A model generated the notes under the pieces. That model was given only the letters and a program-made list of their open reading frames with translations, ran no database searches and was not told the DNA's origin. Below, one piece after another: positions 1 to 8,171 of a DNA stretch of 37,700 nucleotides (positions are counted from its first letter, which is position 1; the number at the start of each line of letters is the position of its first letter). The stretch comes from Clostridiaceae bacterium. Lineage in GTDB: Bacteria > Bacillota > Clostridia > SK-Y3. The DNA lies in contig JAAYHJ010000020.1 of NCBI GenBank assembly GCA_012735465.1, positions 1-37,700 of the forward strand. The letters are read 5' to 3'. Both the position numbers and the translations under genes were made by a program.

Positions 1-1296
1 ACCTGTTACGCCGGAAATGCTGGTTGTCTTTGTTACCCAATTGTCCCAGCCACCTGTGAAACCAATGGGAAGAGTTCCTATAACTTCGCCGTCCGCGCTG
101 TCAAGACGCAGTTCAATTTCACCTCCGCCGGAACCACTTGCAACTTTTGCTGTAAATGCTGCGGCACCCTTATCTCCAAAATCCACCCTTGCTACTTTAA
201 TATAGTCTCCATCATTAATATCGCATACATTCATTCCACCTTCATTGCAAGGCTCGGTTTTAACGCCGGAGGACCAGCAAATCGTTTCAGCTTCGGTCCT
301 GGCATAAGGATTAAGATTGGCAATGGCAGGCGCACCCTCTCTTGTCATGCTAATTGTAGAAATTGAACCATCCTCTTTAAACTCCAGTTTTTCTACACAG
401 ACAGAACGGTGATAGCTATCCCCTCCCGGCAACCAGTCATTATGATAGAATAAATAATAATCCCCTTTATATTCAATTATCCCCGGATGATTTGTACTGC
501 TGTTGCCCTGCCTTGGCATAATTACACCTCTGTATGTCCATGGCCCGGTGGGACTGGTGCTTGTAGAATAAGCTATATGCTCAGGGAACTGGGCTGCATA
601 TACCAAATAGTATATTCCGTTCCGCTTGAATACCCAGGGTGCTTCTTCATAATCGGGGCCAAATTGGGCCTGATCCGTTATATCAAAATAACCTATTTCG
701 CCGTCCAGGGAGATCATGTCTTCATTGAGCTTTGCATAGTAGCAGGCATTATTGCCCCAGTACAAGTATGCCTGGCCATCATCATCAATAAATACTGCCG
801 GGTCAAGATCGTCCCATGAATGGCTTGCATACTTGGTCATATCATTGGTAACAAGCGGCCCGCCAATTGCATCTACAAAAGGGCCTGTGGGACTGTCCGA
901 TACAGCAACTCCTATGGCAATTCCCCCTTTACCGGGCAAGGTACAGGAAACTGATACGAAGTAATAAAATTTTCCGTTCCGGTAAATAACATGGGCAGCG
1001 TTGGCATCCTGATCATGCCTTGCCCAGTCAAAGGCACTGACATTCAGCACCGTACCATGATCGGTCCAGTTTACCATATCCTTTGAAGAATAACACTTCC
1101 AGTTTACCATCTTATATGATGTTGTTGCTATCTCCAGGTCATGCCCCGTGTAAAGGTAAACCGTATCGTCATACACTATAGGAGCAGGATCGGCAGTATA
1201 ATTAGTTTGGATTATTGGATTATCTGCCAAGGAGGCAGGTGTAAATAATGTGGAAATAATAAAGATAACCGTCATAATACTAATAACTTTTTTCAT
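1..1296 (-). CDS. Secreted GH43 arabinoxylan-active enzyme with C-terminal CBM6 (3' end outside window)
   Basis: Reading the minus strand from ATG at 1296, the frame stays open for 432 codons to the window edge, so the C-terminus is missing. A G-rich ribosome binding site (GGGGGG) lies about 8 nt upstream. Residues 1-24 are a signal peptide. A five-bladed GH43 propeller follows, with the expected acidic triad visible: base Asp36 in ADPAP, pKa-modulating Asp165 in DLDPAVF and acid Glu218 in EEAPW. From about residue 331 (YARTEAET) a CBM6-type beta-sandwich begins and runs off the window. GH43 plus CBM6 is typical of arabinoxylan arabinofuranohydrolases and beta-xylosidases; substrate preference cannot be decided from sequence. 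It lies downstream of the large GH43 gene, separated by a 78-bp gap with a terminator. Family assignment is confident; the gene is incomplete. Confidence 0.9.
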   Translation of the reverse strand, partial: MKKVISIMTVIFIISTLFTPASLADNPIIQTNYTADPAPIVYDDTVYLYTGHDLEIATTSYKMVNWKCYSSKDMVNWTDHGTVLNVSAFDWARHDQDANAAHVIYRNGKFYYFVSVSCTLPGKGGIAIGVAVSDSPTGPFVDAIGGPLVTNDMTKYASHSWDDLDPAVFIDDDGQAYLYWGNNACYYAKLNEDMISLDGEIGYFDITDQAQFGPDYEEAPWVFKRNGIYYLVYAAQFPEHIAYSTSTSPTGPWTYRGVIMPRQGNSSTNHPGIIEYKGDYYLFYHNDWLPGGDSYHRSVCVEKLEFKEDGSISTISMTREGAPAIANLNPYARTEAETICWSSGVKTEPCNEGGMNVCDINDGDYIKVARVDFGDKGAAAFTAKVASGSGGGEIELRLDSADGEVIGTLPIGFTGGWDNWVTKTTSISGVTG

Positions 1297-1338
1297 ATTA
1301 ATAAACCCCCCACAAGATTTATTAAGCACTTAGACTGT

Positions 1339-1366
1339 AAAAAGGGCCGGAGATTCGACCCTTTTT
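1339..1366 (-). terminator. Rho-independent terminator after the large GH43 gene
   Basis: AAAGGG/CCCTTT arms with an inner CG/CG pair around a short loop, and T-rich tails on both strands. It starts 9 bp beyond the stop codon of the large GH43 gene and separates it from the next GH43 gene. It can work in both directions. Confidence 0.75.
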
Positions 1367-1374
1367 ATTTTTGA

Positions 1375-4300
1375 TTATTCTTCGGCATACAGTGATACTA
1401 CATTTGATAAAGGATTCATAGGTGATGTTTTAATATCTTCTCCTTCCCATACAAACACCTTGGCACAATGTCCTGTAACATCATCAGGCAGCTTAAATCC
1501 TGCAATCAGTGTTTCTGATTCTCCCTGTGGAATGACCTTTGATATAAACGCTACATTAACCATTCTTCCCTCTCCATCAAAAAGGGCTACGATAGCAAGT
1601 ACAGGCACTTCCTTCGCATCTACATTTTCCACATTAGCATATGCAGTAAGCAATTTTTTGCCAACAAGTTTATCCAATGAGAAAGTCGTATCAACAATAT
1701 ATCCAACTTTTGGAGGCTCTTCCACTGTTACATTACATGTAGCAGTTACAGCAGTGCCCTTTACGGTACCCTTTACTGTAAATGTACCTTCGGAAGCATA
1801 GGAGGACGGATCAATTGCATCCCATGTCACTGCCACCGTACCAGTGGTACCGTCAATATAATTTACCGTTACAGTTTCCGGAAGCACCGGAGCCACACCT
1901 GCTTCGGTTGAGACTTCCACGCTGGGTATACTTGTTATGGTCAGTGTCTTTATCTCAGCAGGACTTAATGCATAATCAAATATGGAGAATTCATCAATCC
2001 TTCCGTCAAAGTATGGGTCCGGCCATTGGGACCTACCTATATAGTTATTGACTGTCACACCCATATTTGAAGGTCTAAAGGTTACATTATTATTTCTGCC
2101 TACTTCTTCTCCGTTGATGTACATGATCACGGTATTACCTGATCTTGTAACTGCTATATGATACCAGGTATTTGCAGACAGAGCCTTGCTGGAGTTAACT
2201 ATCTGCTCCGAAGAACCGTTCACCTTAATTGCAAACCTTGGAGTGTTGTTGTTGCTTCTGACAGTGAAGAACATATTAGTATCTGTATCATTACCAAAGT
2301 CAAAGACCCTTGCCCAGGTGGATATGCTTGAGGCATTTATCCAGGTAGAGATTGTAAAATCGCCAATATCGGACATAATACCATCGGGCAATTCTGCATA
2401 CTGCTCATTTGAACCTTGCAGTTGCAAAGCATTGCCAAAAAGTCCCGGTGCCCTGTTTCCTGTAGCTTTATAGATTGTGGCATCATTTCCTAAACCGGAT
2501 GAATCCAGGGCTATTGCGCCGCTTTCTTCGTCAAATCTGTACCATGCTATGTTTCCACCGCCGTTTGGAACTTCCAGCACAGTGACTTTTATATTTGCCG
2601 TTGTAGTTAATTCACCATCGGTTACGGTTAGCTTAAATTCATATTCTCCCAAAGCTGATACAGTTACCTTGGTATTGGCTGCTTTTGGATTTTCAAATTC
2701 TACATCCCCCGGACCGCTAACCAAGCTCCAGGTAATATCAAGGGTATTTGATGGCATTCCGTCATCTGTCACAGTACTGGTAAGGTTTATTTCCGGTAGT
2801 CTAGCATAACTACTTGAAGTAATATTTACAACCGGAGCTGTATTTTTCACCAGCACATTGCATGTGGCTGTAACCTCTTCATCGGACACAGAATAGGCAG
2901 TTATAACAGCTTCCCCTGGCATTACAGACTCAATTGTTGCAGTTGTAGTTCCTGTTTCAGGATTGTATTTTTCTTCTATTACCTTTACAACCTCTTCATT
3001 GCTTGATACAAATTTTACGTTCTTAATATCTGCATCAGAAGGAAGTACCGAAGCGGTAATAACTTCTGTCACCTTTCCTTCCAGAGTAACCTGGGTCTTA
3101 TCAAGGTTTATTTCAGTTACGCGTATACGAGGTACTACGCTTACCAAACATGTGTCCTTAAATCCACCGTCAACCGTGGTTGCCGTAATGGTTGCCTCGC
3201 CCTCTGAAACACCGGTTACCACGCCATTTTCATCCACCGTAGCAACATTAGTGTTGCTGCTTTCCCATTCAATCCGCTGGTCATAGGCGTATACAGGGAT
3301 GAAGGTCGGAATAATCTGTTTTGAAAAACCTTCTTTTACCGTAAGGGTATCCGGCAAATCGATACCTTCCACAGGAGCTTTCCCGTACTTGGACAACACT
3401 TTGAAATTTGCCTTTGCATTGGATACATCATAAACTATGTTGCCGCCCTTTACTTTTACATAATCCATGGCAGCAGTTACCGTTTTTATTACCTCCAGGT
3501 CTTCGGCTACTTCCAGTTTCACGGTAGCAAACAGGCTTCTTCCGCTTCCTGTAAAGTTTACACCACTGCCGGTTACATCAATGATAAGCTGGTTGCCTAT
3601 CTGATTCCAGGATTTCTTACCGGTAACGTTTTGGCTGAATACTACATCCTTCACCTTAAATTCACTTGGTATATCAATGGATACAGCAATTTCAGAGTAA
3701 TTTCCGGCTGGCAACGGATCCAGATTAATGGGCATATCCGCCTCGGTTCCGGTTGTACCCAGGATGTCAATTGCACCGGACATCTCAGCACCAAGCACTG
3801 TCTGAGGTGTTGCACCCTTTAATTCATCACTAATGCGGTAGTAGTCAAAGTCCACATAACCGCCTAATGTCTGCGTAGCAAAGTTGTACAGTGCAAAGCG
3901 GTAACCCATAAAGTGGTTATCAGTGCCATAGACCATCTGCTGTGTATTACCCAACTGGGTCCAGTTTAGTCCATCATAGCTATAATAGAATGTACCTTTG
4001 TCCGTCTGATTTCTGAAATCGGCATCAGCTTTCAAATAAATCTTATCCGATGTAAGCGGAACACTTGCCACGTCATTGTGGGATGTGGTGGATGAACTAT
4101 TTATCATAACCAAGGTCTTTTGATCGTTATCCATGCGCACCTCAATGGCTCCGTACCTGGCTGTAAATAAAGCAAGACCGGCTCTGTCACCATTCTTCAT
4201 ATTGCTTACGTCCATAGCAATCTCTGCTGAAGATACAGGTCCAAAAGTACGCTGGGTAAGAGTGTTCCTGGCATTTAAGAGGTTTGTAGCCAAATGTCCT

Positions 4301-5547
4301 GTTCTAAGGCGCAGCCAACCAGGGCGCTCTGTCAGTGACCAGTAACGGTTATCCGGGTTGTGGTTCCACTGCCATGCAAGATTCAAGTTAGAACCGTAGT
4401 ATCTGTATTCAGGCAAATCCTGTGGCAATTCGGCATCGTAATAGGTTGGTTTCTTTGCATTGTTGTAAAACTCGTCAGAGGACACAATGCTTTTTATTTC
4501 AAAGTCACCAGAAATTGGCTTTGGGCCGCCCCGGGTCATCTTCATACCGGTAGCATCATCACCAAACATCGGCCATCCATCAACCCAATGTATAGGCATT
4601 ATCCACGGTGCCCTACCTACGGAACCGCTGTCACGGAAAATATGACCAAACCAGTTACCCTTTCCGTCATCCACGATACCGCCCTGGGCAACACCGGCTC
4701 CGTTAACATTTTCCTGTGCAACTGTCTTTGCTTCATAGGGACCAAACAAGTTATCACTGCGGTGACAAACTTGAGTACGTGGTTTGCCGGGCGGCCATGT
4801 AATACAGAATATGTAGTACTTACCGTTTATCTTCTGAATATGAGCACCTTCTGCCAGGCCGCTGGTAGGCGTAACACCGGTAACAGGGTCCGGAGCATGA
4901 ATGTTTTGGATTAAAACCTGAGGTGTAGCACCTTCCTTGATACCCGTAACATCTTCATTTACTTCTATGATGTAAAGGGGATTGTTGCCATAGACCAGCC
5001 AGTTCCTTCCGTCATCGTCCAAAAGAAGGCTACAGTCATGGTAACGAGCATTAACCTCATATCTGCGCCAGGGCTGATTTTCCGGGTCTTCGGTCTGGAA
5101 GAAATAAGTCTTGTTTGTTGTCGGAGAAGGAACTACCAGATAGAAGGTCCCGTCCTTATATCTCAAAGTGCTGGCCCAGGTACCATTTGCATACATATTC
5201 CGGTTGTTCCTAAGCGTCGTAGCATCCCTGTCGTCCAGGACCAGGTAACAATAACTTATGGTTTCCCAGTTAACAAGGTCGTAGGATTTCATGATAGGTA
5301 CACCAGGGCACATATGCATGGTGGTACTGGACATATAGTAAGCATCACCGACCCTGATAATATCCTGGTCAGGCACATCCGCCCAAATCACAGGGTTGGT
5401 ATACGTACCATCACCTTTGTCGGAAGAACCAACTGGCGTGTCCGCAAAGACCGGTTGGAAAGTTCCGAAGGTTCCAAACACCATGAGTATGGTCAAAGCC
5501 ATGGCAATTATCTTAGAGCTTTTTAGTGATGCTGGTTTCTTAGACAT
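1375..5547 (-). CDS. Large secreted modular GH43 beta-xylosidase/arabinofuranosidase
   Basis: A 1390-residue exported enzyme. ATG at 5547 is chosen because GGGAGGAG sits 8 nt upstream; the in-frame ATG 18 bp earlier overlaps that ribosome binding site. Approximate domains: signal peptide 1-35; GH43 propeller 50-345 with base Asp60 (VPDQD), Asp171 (HDCSLLLDDDG) and acid Glu233 (LAEGAHIQK); GH43-type concanavalin-like sandwich 355-575; a cohesin-fold-like sandwich 580-718 (tentative); two Big_2 Ig-like domains 725-900; a PKD-like domain 902-992; a LamG/concanavalin domain 998-1200; a Big_4-like domain 1205-1275; and a C-terminal domain 1280-1390 shared with the GH10 and GH3 enzymes of this window. 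The GVPIMKS and DLVNWE motifs fit GH43 clades that release xylose or arabinose from xylan. No dockerin or LPXTG sorting signal is seen. An orphan response regulator gene lies just upstream. Confidence 0.92.
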   Translation of the reverse strand: MSKKPASLKSSKIIAMALTILMVFGTFGTFQPVFADTPVGSSDKGDGTYTNPVIWADVPDQDIIRVGDAYYMSSTTMHMCPGVPIMKSYDLVNWETISYCYLVLDDRDATTLRNNRNMYANGTWASTLRYKDGTFYLVVPSPTTNKTYFFQTEDPENQPWRRYEVNARYHDCSLLLDDDGRNWLVYGNNPLYIIEVNEDVTGIKEGATPQVLIQNIHAPDPVTGVTPTSGLAEGAHIQKINGKYYIFCITWPPGKPRTQVCHRSDNLFGPYEAKTVAQENVNGAGVAQGGIVDDGKGNWFGHIFRDSGSVGRAPWIMPIHWVDGWPMFGDDATGMKMTRGGPKPISGDFEIKSIVSSDEFYNNAKKPTYYDAELPQDLPEYRYYGSNLNLAWQWNHNPDNRYWSLTERPGWLRLRTGHLATNLLNARNTLTQRTFGPVSSAEIAMDVSNMKNGDRAGLALFTARYGAIEVRMDNDQKTLVMINSSSTTSHNDVASVPLTSDKIYLKADADFRNQTDKGTFYYSYDGLNWTQLGNTQQMVYGTDNHFMGYRFALYNFATQTLGGYVDFDYYRISDELKGATPQTVLGAEMSGAIDILGTTGTEADMPINLDPLPAGNYSEIAVSIDIPSEFKVKDVVFSQNVTGKKSWNQIGNQLIIDVTGSGVNFTGSGRSLFATVKLEVAEDLEVIKTVTAAMDYVKVKGGNIVYDVSNAKANFKVLSKYGKAPVEGIDLPDTLTVKEGFSKQIIPTFIPVYAYDQRIEWESSNTNVATVDENGVVTGVSEGEATITATTVDGGFKDTCLVSVVPRIRVTEINLDKTQVTLEGKVTEVITASVLPSDADIKNVKFVSSNEEVVKVIEEKYNPETGTTTATIESVMPGEAVITAYSVSDEEVTATCNVLVKNTAPVVNITSSSYARLPEINLTSTVTDDGMPSNTLDITWSLVSGPGDVEFENPKAANTKVTVSALGEYEFKLTVTDGELTTTANIKVTVLEVPNGGGNIAWYRFDEESGAIALDSSGLGNDATIYKATGNRAPGLFGNALQLQGSNEQYAELPDGIMSDIGDFTISTWINASSISTWARVFDFGNDTDTNMFFTVRSNNNTPRFAIKVNGSSEQIVNSSKALSANTWYHIAVTRSGNTVIMYINGEEVGRNNNVTFRPSNMGVTVNNYIGRSQWPDPYFDGRIDEFSIFDYALSPAEIKTLTITSIPSVEVSTEAGVAPVLPETVTVNYIDGTTGTVAVTWDAIDPSSYASEGTFTVKGTVKGTAVTATCNVTVEEPPKVGYIVDTTFSLDKLVGKKLLTAYANVENVDAKEVPVLAIVALFDGEGRMVNVAFISKVIPQGESETLIAGFKLPDDVTGHCAKVFVWEGEDIKTSPMNPLSNVVSLYAEE

Positions 5548-5709
5548 TTTTTTATCTCCTCCCATTGCATATTTGTTTTTCTATGACTTACTATTTATTT
5601 CTGCTTCCCAATATTTCATTCATCCCCCCTTTACTATCATCTAGCAAAAATATACAAACTGGATCACAGGATATAGTATTAGCTGCATAAAATAATACTA
5701 TTTGGATGC

Positions 5710-5757
5710 AAAAAATCCTATCTAACCTATATTAAAAAATCCTATCTAACCTATATT
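5710..5757. repeat. Perfect 24-bp tandem duplication
   Basis: Two identical 24-bp units, 5710-5733 and 5734-5757, each starting with six A residues and containing CCTATCTAACC. They lie about 165-210 bp upstream of the large GH43 start codon. Confidence 0.9.
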
Positions 5758-5840
5758 ATAGAACAAGCACAATAATTTTACCATTCTCACATTTTTACAT
5801 CGTTATCACTTATTTACCAGTTTATATAATAAAACAAAAA

Positions 5841-5868
5841 TACCCGTCACCTGCTTGAGGTGTGGGTA
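5841..5868 (-). terminator. Rho-independent terminator after the orphan response regulator
   Basis: TACCC/GGGTA and CACCT/AGGTG stems with a small internal bulge and a GCTTG loop. On the minus strand it is followed by a T-rich tail (TTTTTGTTTTA). It begins four bases beyond the regulator's stop codon. Confidence 0.8.
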
Positions 5869-5872
5869 CCTT

Positions 5873-7081
5873 TTACTGTGTTATTCCATCCCTGTATTTC
5901 TTGGGAGATACACCCATTATGCTTTTAAACTTCTTACTAAAATAATACTGGCTATTATATCCTACGGCCTGAGAAATGTCATATATTTTAACCGTATGAT
6001 CCCTCATCAACCTTAATGCTTCATTAATACGCACTCGAGTAAGGTATTGATTAAACGTCACACCGAGCTGTTTTCTAAAATGCTTGGCAAGATAGGAGCA
6101 AGATGCCTGAACTTCAGACGCAACTTTTTCAAGGGATAAAGACTTATCAAAATAGTTTTGGTCAATATAGGACTTTGCCAACAGCAGCATAGGTGAGCAC
6201 TCTCTTTCTTCAAATAACTCCCGCATGATTTCCCTGTATACATCAGGAAAGCTCAATATCCCCTCATCCATCCTCCTTTGTGCAATAATTACTTTGCACC
6301 TCAAATCCTGCTCAACATTTTTTTCAATTTTCTTAGCTATATAAAGCCAATTGGGCATTTTATTCAACGGCATAATTAGAATTACACAGCCATTGTCATC
6401 AACGAAACTAATACACTTATTATTTTTTGGCAATGCGTCCAGTGCAATTTTTTGAATGGCATAGGGAATCAGATTATTAGCCCAATCCCCCATGAACATA
6501 TTCCTGATACACATGCCTGTATTCTTTATAGCAAGCACACCAACATGCTCGGGGAATGCCATTTTCAGATAATACAAATTCTCTCTTATTTCCTGTTCCG
6601 CTAACCGGCCTTTAATCCAATCATCTATAAACTTTTTTCTTAGAATAGGAAGACTTTTTTCCAAATGAGTTTTAAGCAATGCATATTGTTTATTAAGAGA
6701 CTCATTTTTCTGTAGCTCTTCTTTTGCTTTATATAAAATCTCATGTAATTGTTCTTTGTTAACAGGCTTAACCAGGTAATCAAATGCTTTTAATTTTACA
6801 GCACGATAAGCATATGAGAACTCTTCATAGGTGCTAATCACTATCGCAAGCCAGTTGTCCAGTATGCCATTAAGCTTTTCTATTAGCTGGAAGCCATCCA
6901 TTATTGGCATGCATATATCTACCAGCACCACATTGGGTTGTAGTTCTTCTACTATCTCCAGAGCTTCTCTTCCATTCCCGGCCTCTCCTACCACTTCCAT
7001 GTCATATTGGTGCCAATTCATAAGTCTCCTTAGGCTCTTTCTAATAATGGGTTCATCATCAACAATAAGTACTTTCCACAT
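5873..7081 (-). CDS. Orphan YesN-type response regulator (REC + AraC HTH)
   Basis: 402 residues. The N-terminal receiver domain (about 1-120) has the acidic pair Asp8/Asp9, phospho-acceptor Asp55 in VLVDICMP and the conserved lysine in YLVKP. A coiled linker and a variable middle region follow. The last ~100 residues are an AraC-type double helix-turn-helix, ending in the usual GVSPKKYRD motif. ATG at 7081 has GGGGTG about 9 nt upstream. Family members activate sugar-uptake or polysaccharide-hydrolase genes when phosphorylated by a YesM/LytS-type kinase. No kinase gene is adjacent, so the partner is unknown; the LytS-like kinase at 26297-27838 is one candidate. Position beside GH43 and xylose-transporter genes suggests control of xylan utilisation. 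It is shorter than the other two YesN proteins here (538 and 573 residues). Confidence 0.9.
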   Translation of the reverse strand: MWKVLIVDDEPIIRKSLRRLMNWHQYDMEVVGEAGNGREALEIVEELQPNVVLVDICMPIMDGFQLIEKLNGILDNWLAIVISTYEEFSYAYRAVKLKAFDYLVKPVNKEQLHEILYKAKEELQKNESLNKQYALLKTHLEKSLPILRKKFIDDWIKGRLAEQEIRENLYYLKMAFPEHVGVLAIKNTGMCIRNMFMGDWANNLIPYAIQKIALDALPKNNKCISFVDDNGCVILIMPLNKMPNWLYIAKKIEKNVEQDLRCKVIIAQRRMDEGILSFPDVYREIMRELFEERECSPMLLLAKSYIDQNYFDKSLSLEKVASEVQASCSYLAKHFRKQLGVTFNQYLTRVRINEALRLMRDHTVKIYDISQAVGYNSQYYFSKKFKSIMGVSPKKYRDGITQ

Positions 7082-7292
7082 ATTAAAAACACCCCGAAAG
7101 CCATCTTTTTCACACCTTTAATAAATATCTAAGGCTTTTCTTTAACTCTTTTATTAATTATAGGATAAATACACCTCTATTACCATGCACATTTTTTACT
7201 TTACTTGTCATTTGTCTACGTATTCTATTTACACTTGCAGTATTTGATTAGGACATTTTTGCTAAGATATATAAAAATTACTATACACAAAA

Positions 7293-7316
7293 AAGAGCCG
7301 GAAAATTCCGACTCTT
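7293..7316 (-). terminator. Rho-independent terminator after the IS607-type recombinase
   Basis: AAGAG-CGGAA/TTCCG-CTCTT stem with one mismatch, A/T-rich loop and a TTTTTT tail on the minus strand. It lies about 45 bp beyond the recombinase stop codon; A-rich DNA on the other side makes it potentially bidirectional. Confidence 0.75.
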
Positions 7317-7360
7317 AAAAAACATACACAACAGAACAATGATACCTTTGTCCTATTATT

Positions 7361-8005
7361 TTACGATACCGCTCCATCATGCTTCATCTTTCTTTTTTGT
7401 AACTCTTTAGCAATTTCATTATCTTCTTTTATTTGTTTTTTATACTTTCTAAGACCGCAAATCCTGCAAGAAAAAACATAGATTATTGATATTAGATCAT
7501 TTATCAATTCTTCTTCTGGCGACAGGTCTTCATTATTTACAGCAATGATTTCAACTCCATTGGATTTCAAAAACTTCTCAAACCAATCAAAACCAAAACG
7601 AACAAATCTGTCCTTATGTGTAACAAGAATTGTTTTAACTACACCTGACAAGCAATCTTCTATAAGTTTATTCCAGTTTTTACGGTTATAATTTAACCCA
7701 CTGCCTATATCCTCAACTACCTCATCAACTACCATTCCTCTTGAGCTAGCATATTGCTTCAAGAATCCTATTTGATTAATCAGGTCTTCTTTTGAGCTTG
7801 AACTTGAAACCCTGGCGTAAATTATTGTTTTACCGCGTTTGGGATTACTATTATTCATGTAATCCACGTACTGCTTATGAGTATAATAACGCCTGTTAGT
7901 TGGAGTGCGAAATGCTTTTAATATACCTTTTCTGTCCCAACGTTGGAGTGTTTTTACCGATACACCAATCATTTCAGCAAATTCACATGGCTTATAATTA
8001 TTCAG
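7361..8005 (-). CDS. IS607-family serine recombinase TnpA, without TnpB
   Basis: A MerR-like helix-turn-helix (VSVKTLQRWDRKG) is followed by a small serine-recombinase domain with YARVSS (catalytic serine), DIGSGLNYNR, THKDRFVRFG and DLISIIYVFSCR, the signature blocks of IS607 TnpA. The first ATG (7972) would cut off the start of the DNA-binding domain. The frame stays open upstream through NNYKPCEFAE, matching the usual family N-terminus, to CTG at 8005-8003, which has AAGGGGG 8 nt before it; I therefore propose a CTG start (214 residues). IS607 elements normally carry an overlapping tnpB gene. None is present here; a terminator follows directly. IS607 ends lack inverted repeats, so element boundaries cannot be drawn. 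The domain looks intact; mobility is unknown. Confidence 0.85.
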   Translation of the reverse strand: MNNYKPCEFAEMIGVSVKTLQRWDRKGILKAFRTPTNRRYYTHKQYVDYMNNSNPKRGKTIIYARVSSSSSKEDLINQIGFLKQYASSRGMVVDEVVEDIGSGLNYNRKNWNKLIEDCLSGVVKTILVTHKDRFVRFGFDWFEKFLKSNGVEIIAVNNEDLSPEEELINDLISIIYVFSCRICGLRKYKKQIKEDNEIAKELQKRKMKHDGAVS

Positions 8006-8099
8006 ACACCCAACCCCCTTGAGTATATATTAAACATATATTTAAATACATTACAAAGAATTCAAAAAATAAAAAAGAAAATTAGAAAAAAATAGATTC

Positions 8100-8134
8100 G
8101 AGCTGGAGGATGGGAATAATTATCCTCCCTGCTC
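8100..8134 (-). terminator. Terminator after xylH
   Basis: GGAGGAT/ATCCTCC stem, extended by outer GAGC/GCTC pairs, about 38 bp beyond the xylH stop codon. On the minus strand it is followed by a T-rich tract containing seven T residues. Confidence 0.7.
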
Positions 8135-8171
8135 TTATCTATCCTGCTCATATGTATTTAATAGTTACCTA

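Larger units (their letters stand above)
5548..5872 (-). other. Upstream region of the large GH43 gene
   Basis: A 325-bp AT-rich gap without a gene. It holds the terminator of the upstream response regulator (5841-5868), a perfect 24-bp tandem duplication (5710-5757) and a CACATTTTTAC motif (5788-5798) with further TTTAC words at 5777 and 5813. The GH43 promoter must lie here, but I see no clear -35/-10 pair. The conserved promoter module found upstream of xylF, xylG and the YCF48-like gene is not present. Confidence 0.5.

Noticed and set aside
487-819. Plus-strand ORFs inside the GH43, GH10, GH3 and xylA/xylB genes
   Set aside because: They are antisense shadows of long, well-supported minus-strand genes; they lack recognisable domains and ribosome binding sites.
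7082-8110. Attempt to define IS607 element ends or a hidden tnpB remnant around the recombinase
   Set aside because: No TnpB-like translation is visible on either side and this family has no terminal inverted repeats, so boundaries would be guesses.
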